This document shows positions 1-10,900 of a DNA stretch of 64,000 bases, piece by piece. The stretch is from Nigrospora sphaerica (Eukaryota; Ascomycota; Sordariomycetes; Amphisphaeriales; Apiosporaceae). Position numbers and translations under genes: made by a program. The stretch is taken from positions 2,790,001 through 2,854,000 of the forward strand of contig JAGVVL010000015.1 of NCBI GenBank assembly GCA_018287875.1. The letters run 5' to 3'. The notes beneath the pieces were generated by a model. The model saw only the letters and a list, made by a program, of their open reading frames with translations. It was not told the DNA's origin and made no database searches. How positions within the stretch are numbered: the stretch's first letter is position 1; the number at the start of each line of letters is the position of its first letter.

Positions 1-1823
1 TGTGGCTAAGCCCGAAACTTGATTTTTTTCCATTTCTCTTGCCCTCAGGGTCTACTCAGTAAAGCCAAGCAGCCCGCGACGGCGAGCCGGAGCCAGTCAC
101 AGGACGCGTATCGCTTTAGCTTGGCACTCGGAAAATAATGACTGGCCGGGGTACGAGTGGAGTCAAGACAACGGGCTCGGCAACGACGTCTTCGACAGGG
201 TTGAGATGCCGTTCCGCGTACCCTTACGGCGTGATTGTAGTACGGATATACTCCATTTTCCTTACTTCCTTTTACTGTAGTGGTAAACCTGAAGAGCATA
301 TCATTTATATATGGAGAGTACCTAGGTAAAGCAGTGGTATATAGGCCCCGCCCCGCCTCAGGAAAACGGGCCCGGCCATATGGGGAGGAGGTATTAGTAC
401 GTACTAACGTCTCCTTGCCCCGATCCGATCTCTTGCCGGCGTGACCCCACCATCCTGTACGTGTTCTGCAAGTACATCCATCGCACAAGCATGAGTAGTA
501 CTATTAACGTGCACCGTTTTTGGGGGGCCGGGGCGGGAATCCCTCGGTTCCCTCGATGGCTTACGTTCCCGTATTTTGGGTGGCGGCACGATTGAGACAG
601 CGTACGCAAGCGACGTGTCCCATCAGCCATATGCCGTCCTGGCAGCCTGGCGCTCTTCGGCCAAAGCGGCTGGTCCCTGTGGCCGAGCGTTCGAGCCTCA
701 TGAGGGGACGCCTAGGGGGTGCCGACTCGCGTAGCGCGGCTATCAGCGCACCGCTCACCGGGGATGTGCTAAGCCTCAAGAGCCACGGGAGGGCACGGTA
801 CGGCTATAGCACCGACCACCATCTACAGAGAGAGAAACGCTTCACGACAAAAAAGCCTCCTTGGCCGCACGGAAAGGAGCCTAGGGAACCCCAGGCGTCA
901 ATGACTAGGTCCTACGATAGAGAGCGAGGGTGAGACAGAGACCGAGAGAGAGCAAAGACCCACCGATGGATGCCCTCTGCTCTGGATGGATCCTTGGCAC
1001 GCAACGCGTCCCCGTTGGAAAGGAAAGACCGTGGTAATGACGTCGGCGGGTTGAACCGACCTGTCTCGCCCCCTCCGAGACAGTCTGGCAACTCTCGACG
1101 GGGAAACAACACCAGCCCGCCGCTATTACGGCTCTTTGTAAAGTCCCACGAGGGGGTGCCCGGTGTGGCGCCTTGCTACTATGCATGGATCTTGGGAAAC
1201 CGGCCTTCCGACCAACGCCCACTTGTCAGCCGCGCATGCACATCGTGATTTTAAAAAACCGCCAATCCGGCGCCCGCTCCGCCACACCGAACGGCCGGTC
1301 GCGTGCGCAAGTAGCAGTGGTAGTAGCAAGCACGTTTTGTACTAAACGAACGCCCCGGGCGCCGCTGCACACTAATCAGCCCCTTCTAACACTAAGAAGG
1401 GAAGCGCGTGGGTGACTAAGGAGGGAAGCGGCGTGGGAGACCAAACAACTGACGTCAATTCCTTCGCCAGGCCGGGCGAAACAACTTGTTCTTAGCCGCC
1501 GGAAATCCAAGATGCCCTCGCCTGCTCGCCCGTCGGTTTCCAAACCTTCTCCCCCCCGTCAATGACTCCGATCCCGCGGGTCTGCGGAAACCATGTGGCC
1601 GAGACAGCCCGTCCCAGATCCCATCACTGAAACCTTCCTTCAAGACATCGGCGCTTATTCCACCTGTACCCCAGTACTATCTTCTTCTGGGATAACCAGG
1701 TAAAGAGTAAAGGAAGGTACCTACCTACCCTAGGTATCGTACATTCAAGCTTGGAACTTGTAACCTCTCGCCGAACTTCGTATCCCCCCCTTTCTGGCGT
1801 GAATCCAATCGCAACCCTCCTGC
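1..1823. other. Intergenic, no gene recognised
   Basis: No open frame here has a recognisable domain, signal peptide or sensible splice structure, and overlapping frames on both strands look equally random. The right end (about 1714-1737) carries a TAGGTACC/TACCTA-type motif that recurs in other intergenic stretches of the window. Confidence 0.6.
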
Positions 1824-1864
1824 TCACCCGATCCAAGGGGCGTGAGAATGTGCGTGCGTGTGTC

Positions 1865-1900
1865 CGTCTTCGTCTTCGTCTTCGTCTTCGTCTTCGTCGT
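1865..1900. repeat. TCTTCG hexanucleotide microsatellite
   Basis: About five to six perfect TCTTCG units, read on the minus strand as alternating Asp-Glu codons in the CobW-like relic tail. Confidence 0.85.
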
Positions 1901-2351
1901 CCTGGTCCGGCTCCCAGTCGGCAAACCCGTCCTCGAGGACGCCCTTCAGCAAGTCGCGCTTGGTTTCCTTGCTCGTTTCCCCGTCCCGCATGATGGCACG
2001 CCGCTGCTCCCACTCGGCGTCGTCGACAAAGCACGCGCCCGGCTCCCGCATGAGCGCGGTGCGGTTGAGCGCCTCTGCCTACCAGCGCAGGGGGTCGGTC
2101 AGGGGTTCTCGAACCTGGCGAATTCGTGAAGTAAAATCGGGGAGCAAGATAAACAAGGGCGTGTCCCGGTCTTGCTTTCCCGGGCTCCTCAGGAAAACAC
2201 AAGGGGGAAGACGGAGTTGGTCGGGCCTACCTCCGATGAAGACGAGCTCCTGCCGGCGGTCGTCCCGTTCGCCGCCCGCGGCCATGTCGTGGCGGACGAG
2301 GGCTTCGATGTCGGCGTCGCCCGCCTCGTAGGCCGGCATCACCAGGTCGGC

Positions 2352-2352
<1 letters not shown>

Positions 2353-2382
<30 letters not shown>
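2353..2382. repeat. GTC trinucleotide microsatellite
   Basis: About ten GTC units in a row, coding an Asp run on the minus strand within the CobW-like relic. Confidence 0.85.
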
Positions 2383-2476
2383 GCATCGGCCTCGACCATC
2401 GCCGCCGCGTCGCCCTTGCGCCCCTCGTCCAACGAGGCGAAACCGACGTCCTCGGCGTGCTCCGGCCGCCCGGGGA

Positions 2477-3918
2477 CGTCCCGCCGGTAGGGGAGCCCGG
2501 CGAATCTCCCATGGCCTCGTCTTCGTTCTCACCTGTCCATCCCCCTCCGGTATGTACTCTTGTCACACAAGAGAGTGAAGAGACGCTTGGGATGAAAGGG
2601 CCGCCTCGCCGTGTGAATCAGATTTTGTACATTGTACTCTTCTGTCTCGTGCTTGGGCGTGAAGACGGTTTTCCCATTGACCTATATAGTGACTAACGGT
2701 CGGCTTTTCCCGTGAGCTGGTGCCATTGGGTTTATCAACCCAGATTGAAGCGATGACTGGGGGGAGTGGCTGAGTGTCTTTTGGCCACGAAGCATGAGGT
2801 ATCGACTGTGCACAGACGATGCTGACGCACTAGGACACGAGGCACAGGCTCCCATCCCTACGGTTTATTAATTGGGTCTTTAGTGCCCAGTGTCTATTGC
2901 TTCCGAGCCTGGAACAGTCTCCAAGAGCTATGGTGAGCCAGGGGTTGTCTTGTTTCTCCTTGTATACGGGAGACAACCTATGGGGGGAAAGGGGAAGTCG
3001 GGTTGTTCGTAGCGAGTTGCTATGTACCTCTCACTGCCTCGCTCCGCCACCTCCCGCGGAGAAAGAATAGAGCTACATGACGGCACTTCGTCAGGCACAT
3101 AGAGAGACCCGAACAAGAAGTATACAGATTTTGCACCGCCGGCACAGTTGGGAACTGTTTCTGGACCCAAGAAGGAAGGGTTTTCACAGCCCCGCTCACC
3201 CCGACTGTACACGCCATATACCCATACCACAGTATTGGTGACGAGATGTACCCGGGCGGTATCACAAAATCCCCGAGCGGCAGTGTCCCCGTTCGACGCC
3301 GATAAGCACTTGGCTGCCGTGGTACCCGGGCAGAAAAAGCAACGGGAGGCAAAGCAACGGTGTGCTAGCAGGGTTACCTGTAACGGCCAATAGTGCCCAT
3401 GGCCATCATGAAGTTCCAGGGCCGTTGGAGGAGAGGTGCTGGGAGATCCCGTGCTTTCGCGTTGTCTTTCCTTGGGACGCTGGGAAGCCCAGCATGTGAA
3501 AATGCCTGGCGTAGGTAGGTACCGCGAGTTTCTTCGATGCCGGGGTGAAGCCCCTTGAGATGCGCGGGAGTTACCGCGTGGCCTTCAAAAGTCGCCCATT
3601 TATTAGTCTCGGCACGTACGAGCAGCGACAATACGGAGGTATCAGCGGGGGTAAGCCATCGGTGTTTCTTCTTTTCCTGAGGAATTCAAAGTCTTCCAAT
3701 TCTTTATTACAGCCTCGTTATAATTCAAGAAGCCCAAGTTACGCCAATCCATGCAAGGGGTATAGGTGGTCATGACCCAGCCGTCTCAGTCATGCTTCCC
3801 TCGTCGGTAGGAAGAAAAAAAAAGGAAACAGTAATAGCCGGATAAAAGCGCGCACTCATTAAACATTATTCTTCACTGATCGCGTGCAAAGTCGGCTGTG
3901 GGTGTGTGGGCGCGTGAC
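2477..3918. other. Intergenic, no gene recognised
   Basis: Downstream flank of the GH79 gene and upstream flank of the CobW relic. I searched the minus strand for the missing GTPase half of the relic and found no P-loop. A GTAGGTAGGTACC motif lies at 3511-3523. Confidence 0.6.
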
Positions 3919-5709
3919 TTAGAGCAGGAGGATGCCGGCCAAGACGCTCACCAGCGCCGTGACCAGGGCCAGCGGCGCGGGAAGGCCGGGGGCCCCGCCT
4001 TCCTCGTCGTCTTTATCCTCGGCGTGGCCTTCGGCCGGGTTGGCCGTGGGGCCGACTCCGGGCGACTGCGCGACGACCGAGGCGCAGGCCGACTTGTCCG
4101 CCTTGAGACCCGAGCCGACCTTGCGCTCCAGCGTCGCCACGACAGCCTCGGAGTCGCGGACCGTCAGGGTGACCTTGCCGTCGTCGCCGATCTTGACCGT
4201 CTCGTCGTCGTCGTGCACCTGCGTGGGCTTGCCGTTGCCGCTCTGCTCAAAGCTGATGCCGTTCCAGAGCGTGCCCTCGGTGGCGTCGGCACCGTCGTTG
4301 GTCAGGTAGGCGAGGTGCAGCGTCTTGCCGGCCAGCGACGTGGGCAGCGACAGCTCGACCGAGAGGCTCGCCTTGTTCCGCTCCGTCGCGTTGGCCATCT
4401 TGGCGTTGATGGCGACAAGCGAGGCGAAGTCGCCGCCCTGGTAGACCGAGTACACCTTGGTGTAGCCCTCGTAGCCGCCCGGGTACTTGTCGGGGCGGAC
4501 CTGGGCGACCTGGGCGTTGCAAGAGGGGCCGATGACCTGGTCGAAGGCGGCGTAGCCGTAGTAGAGGGGCCGGACGAAGGGGGCGCGGTTGTAGCGGTTG
4601 ACGGGCTGCCAGGCGCTCGCGTTGCTGTTGTCCGTCATGTGCAGCTGCACGGTGCTGATGTTGAGCGTGGCGGCGTAGAAGAAGAAGTTCAGGGTCCACA
4701 GGGCGGCGCCGAAGGTGTTGGTGATGCCCTCCATGCCGATGGGGCCGACGACGCCCATCTCGCGCAAGGCGTAGGGGTGGGGTGTAGCGAAGGCCTGCTC
4801 CGTCTGCTCGACCCAGGCCTTGAACTGGTCCTCGGTCGTCGATAGCTGCATGAAGTGGTCCATGGTCAAGTCGTAGGTCGACACGCCGATGTAGTAATAG
4901 TAGTCGTGCTGGTTCCAGCCCGCAATATATCCCGTGTCCGAGCCGGGAGCCTGGGCGTCGATGCCGAACTCGACGAGGTCCTTGATCTGGAAGTTGGTGG
5001 CGATGGTCGAGGCGGTGCAGCCGGGCTCGAAGAAGTCGCTGCTGATGTTCCGGGGCTTCAAGACCTGCTCCCAGACGGGCCGGGCACGGTCGAGCCACTC
5101 CTTGGTGTACGTCTGGCCGTCCCACTGGCCCGGGCGGAAGCCGTTCTCCCCGTACAGGTCGGGCTCGTTGCCGATCTCAAAGGAGACGATGTTGAGGTTG
5201 TCGCAGCGGTCGAGCACCTGTTGGGCCATGGCCGTGATCCTCTCGGCGTAATCATCCTCGCGGTAGGCCAGGTTCAGGCCCCAGGTGACGGGCGTGCCCT
5301 TGGGCAGGCGGTTGGCCACGTCGAAGTAGTGCGGGCCGACGATGAACTCATCCGTGGGGAAGTTGCCCTGGCCCACGGGGTCGGGGTTGTGCTTCCAGTC
5401 CCAGGCGTCCTGGTCCTCGCTGTAGATCATGGTGTCGCCCGTATTGCCGCCAATGCGGAAGTGCGGCGGCCGGCCCGTGTACTCGACGAGGTTGTCCAGC
5501 AGGTTGGTCGTCAGCTCGTTAGGCTTGTCCTTGCCCATGAAGGAAAAGAGATTGGACGGCTCAATGCCAAAGCCGGCGAACGAGGGGTCGATGGGTGCCG
5601 AAGCGTCCCGGGGCACCTTGGCCTCGACGCTCACGGGCAACGCATTCTGCGCCGCAACGGCCGAGACGAGGCACTGACAGGCGACGAGTGCGTGGCTGAG
5701 AGGTGCCAT
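3919..5709 (-). CDS. GH79-family glycoside hydrolase, secreted, probably GPI-anchored
   Basis: Intronless 596-aa protein. The first 21 residues form a signal peptide ending at AVAAQ, which is why the ATG at 5709 was chosen over upstream in-frame codons. The (beta/alpha)8 catalytic domain shows GFGIEPSNLFSF, HFRIGGNTGD and SFEIGNEPDLYG, where Glu182 of the NEP motif is the expected acid/base. ALREMGVVGP follows, with Glu317 as expected nucleophile. A beta-sandwich domain typical of GH79 beta-glucuronidase-like enzymes comes next. The C-terminus has an acidic spacer (EDKDDEEGG) and a hydrophobic tail ending GILLL, the pattern of a GPI-attachment signal. The enzyme probably acts at the cell wall on glucuronic acid-bearing glycans or proteoglycans; the exact substrate cannot be read from sequence. 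Nothing is broken. Family confidence is high, specificity is not. Confidence 0.9.
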   Translation of the reverse strand: MAPLSHALVACQCLVSAVAAQNALPVSVEAKVPRDASAPIDPSFAGFGIEPSNLFSFMGKDKPNELTTNLLDNLVEYTGRPPHFRIGGNTGDTMIYSEDQDAWDWKHNPDPVGQGNFPTDEFIVGPHYFDVANRLPKGTPVTWGLNLAYREDDYAERITAMAQQVLDRCDNLNIVSFEIGNEPDLYGENGFRPGQWDGQTYTKEWLDRARPVWEQVLKPRNISSDFFEPGCTASTIATNFQIKDLVEFGIDAQAPGSDTGYIAGWNQHDYYYYIGVSTYDLTMDHFMQLSTTEDQFKAWVEQTEQAFATPHPYALREMGVVGPIGMEGITNTFGAALWTLNFFFYAATLNISTVQLHMTDNSNASAWQPVNRYNRAPFVRPLYYGYAAFDQVIGPSCNAQVAQVRPDKYPGGYEGYTKVYSVYQGGDFASLVAINAKMANATERNKASLSVELSLPTSLAGKTLHLAYLTNDGADATEGTLWNGISFEQSGNGKPTQVHDDDETVKIGDDGKVTLTVRDSEAVVATLERKVGSGLKADKSACASVVAQSPGVGPTANPAEGHAEDKDDEEGGAPGLPAPLALVTALVSVLAGILLL

Positions 5710-7241
5710 GGCGAAGGCGGATGAACAACGGACGGCCGGACCGGGAACCCTGGGGCGAGATGGGCAGCGGAGAGGCAAAGGGGCACGGAACGCGGCAGCG
5801 ACGGTGTTTGCTGGTGTCCGGGGAGACGAGAACAAGAGCCTGACGATGCTAAGGAAGTGGTCTTAAGGGAGAGGCCGTCGTCACTGTGTTATGTACTGGG
5901 CGGCCGGACGTCGATACCGCCCTTCTGTGGGAACCTGCCTGCCCCCAGGTAAGGAGCAGCGCGCAGGCGACCCGCGATCATGGAAAAGCCTCAAAAGGCG
6001 ATGACGGAACCGGAGTCAAGGCGCGATTCCCAGCGGGTGCGCTGGCTCGAGAGAATCCACCTACAGCTTTCACGATTGCGCGTTTGGGAACCGGAGCTAG
6101 ACCGGGAATGTCATGTTTGTAGGGCGATCAACACCCAGTCGGCACTTTCCAGGAATGAGCCAACCAATTGCGTACGCAAGCCCGCCCGGGTTTGTACGGA
6201 AGCGGCAGTCGCGGCCTACACAGAAGTAGGTACTGACTGAGCCTAAGCAGGACAAGCACTTACACACAATCAATTCATGTATCTAATCAAGTACTTCACC
6301 TACATAATTACGTGACCACTGCAACCACTCCCGGCGGGGCGCGGGGGCCTTCTTCTTCCTCCTGCCGGCAGACCAGGGCTCCTCGTGCCGTCCGTCCGGC
6401 GTGCGCGCCCAAGCGAGAGGCTTGAACTCCTTCCCCGGTGCCGGGTATGCATAGATGCATGTTTGCAATGGCGGTCCAAACACGCGCATGCGGCACCCCC
6501 CACCGCCGAAACGCGTGGGAATACGTCGTCATACGCTCCGTCCTCCCGCCCGCGACCGAACTGCCCTGCCTGCGAGGAGGACCAATCCCGCGTCACCGTC
6601 CTGACCTTTACGTGAAATATCTGTCGCCCGGCCGGTGACGTCAAGACTCGACCCGTTATCTGCCTGCAGGTGGAGGATGCCAGGATGGATCCATGGCCAA
6701 AATGGCCAAGGATGGGGTTCTTCGGGGGCCTTGGCCGGGAACCTGGCCGCTGCGTGGGGCCGCTCCACCATCACCAAGACCATCGCCCGTGGGCACGCGA
6801 GACAGAGGAGACAGGGCCGGAGGCCGAAGCCCCCTGCCGGCTCCCACAAGAGTCTCATCGGGATACAGACAGACACCCAAGGTTGCAAGCAAAGGCCGCG
6901 CCTCCCCATCGGCTGCCCGTGCTGCTGTGCTGCTGTGCTGTCCCTTTGAGGGGCCATAAGCACTCCAATGTTGCTGTTGTATGGCTAACGTAACCGAGGA
7001 TATATGACTGAAGACGCCGCCGTATATCTACAATGCCCAATCATCTCGGCCCATGCCATCTGCCCGTCACCACCCCACCCGCCACTTATTACAATAAACC
7101 GAGGATGCAAGCTGTCTGCTTCCCTCAACATGGTAATAATGCAACGCTCAGAGCCTCTAGAAATGCCCACACACATGCTCCGTAGCCTCCCCAACACCTA
7201 AAAACACATGAGCGCCCGCCCTATCGAGTACATCGACTCCT
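5710..7241. other. Intergenic between GH79 gene and KDM5 3' end
   Basis: The left part is the GH79 promoter side (GH79 reads leftward); the right part is the KDM5 3' flank. No coding frame is convincing and no TATA box is obvious upstream of 5709. Confidence 0.55.
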
Positions 7242-7915
7242 TTAGTCCGAGTCCATCATGGCCATGGCGTCCCTCTCAGCCTCGAAGCTCTCGGCCGAGA
7301 TGGCGGCCCTCTTGGCCGCCTCGCCTTCGTCCTCGCCCGCGTTCGTAAAATCCAGCATGATTCGGTCGACATCCTTGGTGTCCTCGTCGCCCGACGTCCC
7401 CGCGACGCCGCTGCTCACCCCGCCCGAGCCCCGCCGCAGCCCTTCTGCGCTCCAGACGTTGGCCCCAAACAACTCCTCCGCCTTGCGCCGCCCGTCCTCG
7501 GTGCGCCGCAGGATCTCAAGGGCTTTAGCCTTGTCGATGTCGCTCTGCAGGTTAATGCCGTCGTCCTGCCCGGTGAGCAACCGCTCCTCGAGGGACAGGG
7601 GTTCGCGGTCCGAAGCTAGAAGCCGTGGCCCCGGCCCATTGCTGCCAGAGCTCATGAAGTAGCCCGTATGGAAACCGGGCCCCGCGCTGTCCAGGTCCAT
7701 AGGGTCCGCCCGCAGTGCCGAGCCCGGCCGGCTGGACGACGCCGAATCGGGTCCCCGCATCGACGCCCCGTGGCCCGACGTCACCAAAGCTGCCGGCGTC
7801 GACGGCTGCGAACCCCGTCCAAAGAACCGGTGGCCGCTCGACCCGTACGAGTGCGTCGACGGGCTCGTCGCGTTGGGCGGGAGATGCTGCAGCGCGTTGG
7901 GCCCCCCCGACGCCT

Positions 7916-7946
<31 letters not shown>

Positions 7947-10900
7947 TTCCGCATTCTGTTGTTTGCGCTTCAGGACGACCGCCTTGCCCCGCACGTGCTC
8001 CGGTAACTCGTCCGTGTCCTGGGCTCCGTACTCGTTTAATATCTTCTGGAGCTTGGTGGGCCGCGGCTTTCGCGTGCTCTTCGACACCTCTAGGATCGGC
8101 GGTGGCTCGGGCGCCACAGGACTCCACTTATGCAGCTCCTGCCGGAAGAAATTCGTCTCATCGGCCAGCAGGATCTCGGCCCCTTCGATCTTGCGCAGGT
8201 AGAAGCGCTGTGTTTCCACCTCCGATGCCGTTATCATAATCGGGTTGCAATACGCCGCGATGTGAGTCCGGAAATCGTTGGCGTTGTCGATTATCTTCTT
8301 CAGCACCTCCTCCTCTTCGGGTTGAAAGGGCAGGTTCTGTATTTCTTCCTGCCACGCTATCAGATCCTCGAGCTTCGGCCGCGCCGCGTCGCGGGGGATC
8401 TTCACGCGCCAGTCGCAGATGGGACAGGTGTACTTTTCGTCCTCCTTCACCTTGCCCCGCGCAATCTTCAGGCACTTGCCATGGTACCACTCGTGGCACA
8501 GTTCGCACTCAATCATCATGCCCGCTTCGACCCGCCGGCAGATACAGAACACCTCGCGGTAACCTGGATCATCCCACGAACGAGGAACCTTGTTGTCCCG
8601 CTCTTCGCTTGGGGCCCGAGATGACGGCTCGGCTGGCAGTCGGGGCTTGTCGTTAATGATGTCGAAGCAGTCGACGTTGCGGTCCAGTACGTAGTCCATG
8701 TGCGATTTGAGGATGTGCAGCGGCGCGTTGGTCTTGCCGAAAAGCTTCTTGCCCTTGCGCATCCAGTCTTCGTGGCGCTTTTGTTCCTTTTCGAGATCGA
8801 GGGTACCCGTTGGCTTCGAATTCAAATCCTCCAGCTTCCTCATGATCTCGGCGACTTCGACATATTTCGGCCGCTTAGAGTAGTCGGGATGCCGGGAGCG
8901 TTCGGTAATGTCGAGAATTTTACGATGCGCCTCGCGTTGCTTGAATAGGATCTGATCGACGGCATCGAGCGTCTCTTTCGAAACGGGGAGTGCGTTGTGC
9001 TGCACCTGGTTCGAGAGGGCTTCAAGCTGAGGGTAGTGAATGATCTCGGCGTTGATGAGTTCCCGAGCCTTCGTCTCCCACTGGCGACCGGCAGCCAGCT
9101 TTTCCGTGTAGTACTTGAAGTTATCGTTGTACATTGCGATCTCCAGCCGCACACCTTCCTCGATGAGTGTCTGGACCTCCTCAATTGTCATGGACACGGA
9201 CCGGTTCGCACGGGCTTTGTTGTTCCACTGCATCTGCTCCAGGATGCGGGCAAGCTTCTCAATTTCGGGCATGTCGATGTTGAAGCTACGGCCTTCCTCC
9301 AGAAGCTCTTCGATGGACTCCTCCCTCTGGACCATGATGCGCTCAAAGACCTCGCGGGCCTTTGCCTGGAACCGCTTGATAGCCTCGGCGCGTTCCCGAA
9401 GCTGCGTGATCTCCGGGCAGTCGAAGCCGATACGCTCAGCCTCCTCAATCAGCCGGTCGATGTGGTCGACCTTGCGCATCTCGCGCTCCTTCTGGTCCTG
9501 GAAAGAGCTTCCGATGGATTTCCGCATGCCCCCCTGCCAGAGCTTGTCGTTTTTGCGGCGGTTCTGCTGCTTGCGTACCGTATAATTAGTCGCTTCTTCG
9601 ACCCATTCGTTACAGCGATCAACGAACTCCTTGAGCTCAGGCAGAGAGGGGAGGTCGTACGGAATGCGCTCGCCCTCGCTGAGGAGGGTGCGAAGCGACT
9701 TGAGCGTAGGCGTCGAGTTCTCCTCCAGCGTCTTCTCGTATTTCTCCTCCCAGGCCTCGGGTACCTGTGCCTTGTCGGCGACCTTGCGGTACATCTCCTC
9801 GAGCGCCTCGTTGCTCTTGCGGTAGTAGAGGATGTGGTCTTTCCCAGAGAATCTGTCAGCTTCTGACAGGTCGCAGCAGGCATGTATCCCTGCGTGCAGC
9901 AAACACAACACCTTGCCCGTCCGATTGCACTTGAATCGCGACAGGTAAGCGTACGCCTTGCAATATGAACATTGGTACTCTTCTTCGGGCACGTCCTCGT
10001 CCAGCAGCTGGAAGTCCAGGGTGCAGCGCGTGCTCGCGCCCGCCGGTGCCGTGAGGGGACACGTGTGGTTGTTCCCTTCGAGGTGTTTGGCGATGAACTG
10101 CTCTCGCTGCGCCGTTTCTCTCTTGTGTATTCGCGCAAGGGCCGGGGCCAGCCATTTCGCCGTCTGGATGGTGAGACCGCTGGTTGTACCTTCGGCGGCC
10201 GTCCAGAGAAGCTCGTCGTGCGAGAAACATGGCTGTTTGCGGAATTCCTGGAGTCTTTCCACGCCCGCAAGTCCCCACGGCTCCCAGTCGCAGGGGGCAA
10301 AGTTGACAGCCTCGTTGCAATTGAAACCATGATTGAAGCCGGCATGGTAGCCCTGCGGAAACGTAATGACCATTTGACCGGCTCGCTGATCCAAGGCATA
10401 GACCCTGACCCCGGCCTTTTTCAGCTGCTCGGGGGTGAACAGAGTGACGAGCTGGAACAGGAGATCCGGCTGCGTCTCGAACAACTCGGGTACGGTTTCT
10501 CGGACTGCGTTCTCAAACTTTTCAGCATCCTCGCCTGGGATACCATACCAGGTCTTGGTGGCACCGAAATGCTGATAATTGGCCGAGTACGCATAATGAT
10601 CCTCGTTGTGCCAGCAAAAGGTCGAGAAGATCATGCCGACGTATACCCAAGGCACCGTCATACCCGAAATATCGGTCTTGATGTGCCGAAACAGCGATTC
10701 TGGGTGCAGAGGAAGAATGTTCAAATTCCAGAGGTCGGTCGAGTATTCGTTGTTGGGATGCCGTTCTGCTGTGGGGAAGCCGGATCCGTGAGTAGTGCAG
10801 TGAATGTCGGCGCCGTATTCTACTTCTACCGTCTCTTCAATGCTAGCGACCAATCGCCAGAACTCGCGTTCGACGTCGTCTTCCGTCACGGGCCGCGGGC

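Larger units (their letters stand above)
1824..2476 (-). pseudogene. CobW-type GTPase/metallochaperone C-terminal relic
   Basis: Read on the minus strand, about 2476-2231 encodes LPYRRDV, then EDVGFASLDEGRKGD, an Asp run and DRRQELVFIG. That last string resembles the conserved end of the CobW C-terminal domain (GTP-dependent metal-chaperone family). A GT donor at 2230-2229 follows. A second open stretch (about 2051-1824) encodes GACFVDDAEWEQRRAIMRDG and an Asp/Glu repeat tail before a stop. With the obvious donor and acceptor the two stretches do not join in one frame. No P-loop or GTPase domain is found upstream as far as 3.9 kb. I read this as a truncated, probably frameshifted copy. Alternatives are a short expressed gene with an unrecognised junction, or low-complexity chance similarity. 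The family assignment rests on motif recognition only. Confidence 0.45.

Noticed and set aside
3898..4845. Long plus-strand open frame opposite the GH79 gene
   Set aside because: Antisense shadow of a GC-rich coding region. The GH79 reading has catalytic motifs, a signal peptide and a GPI tail; the other strand has none.
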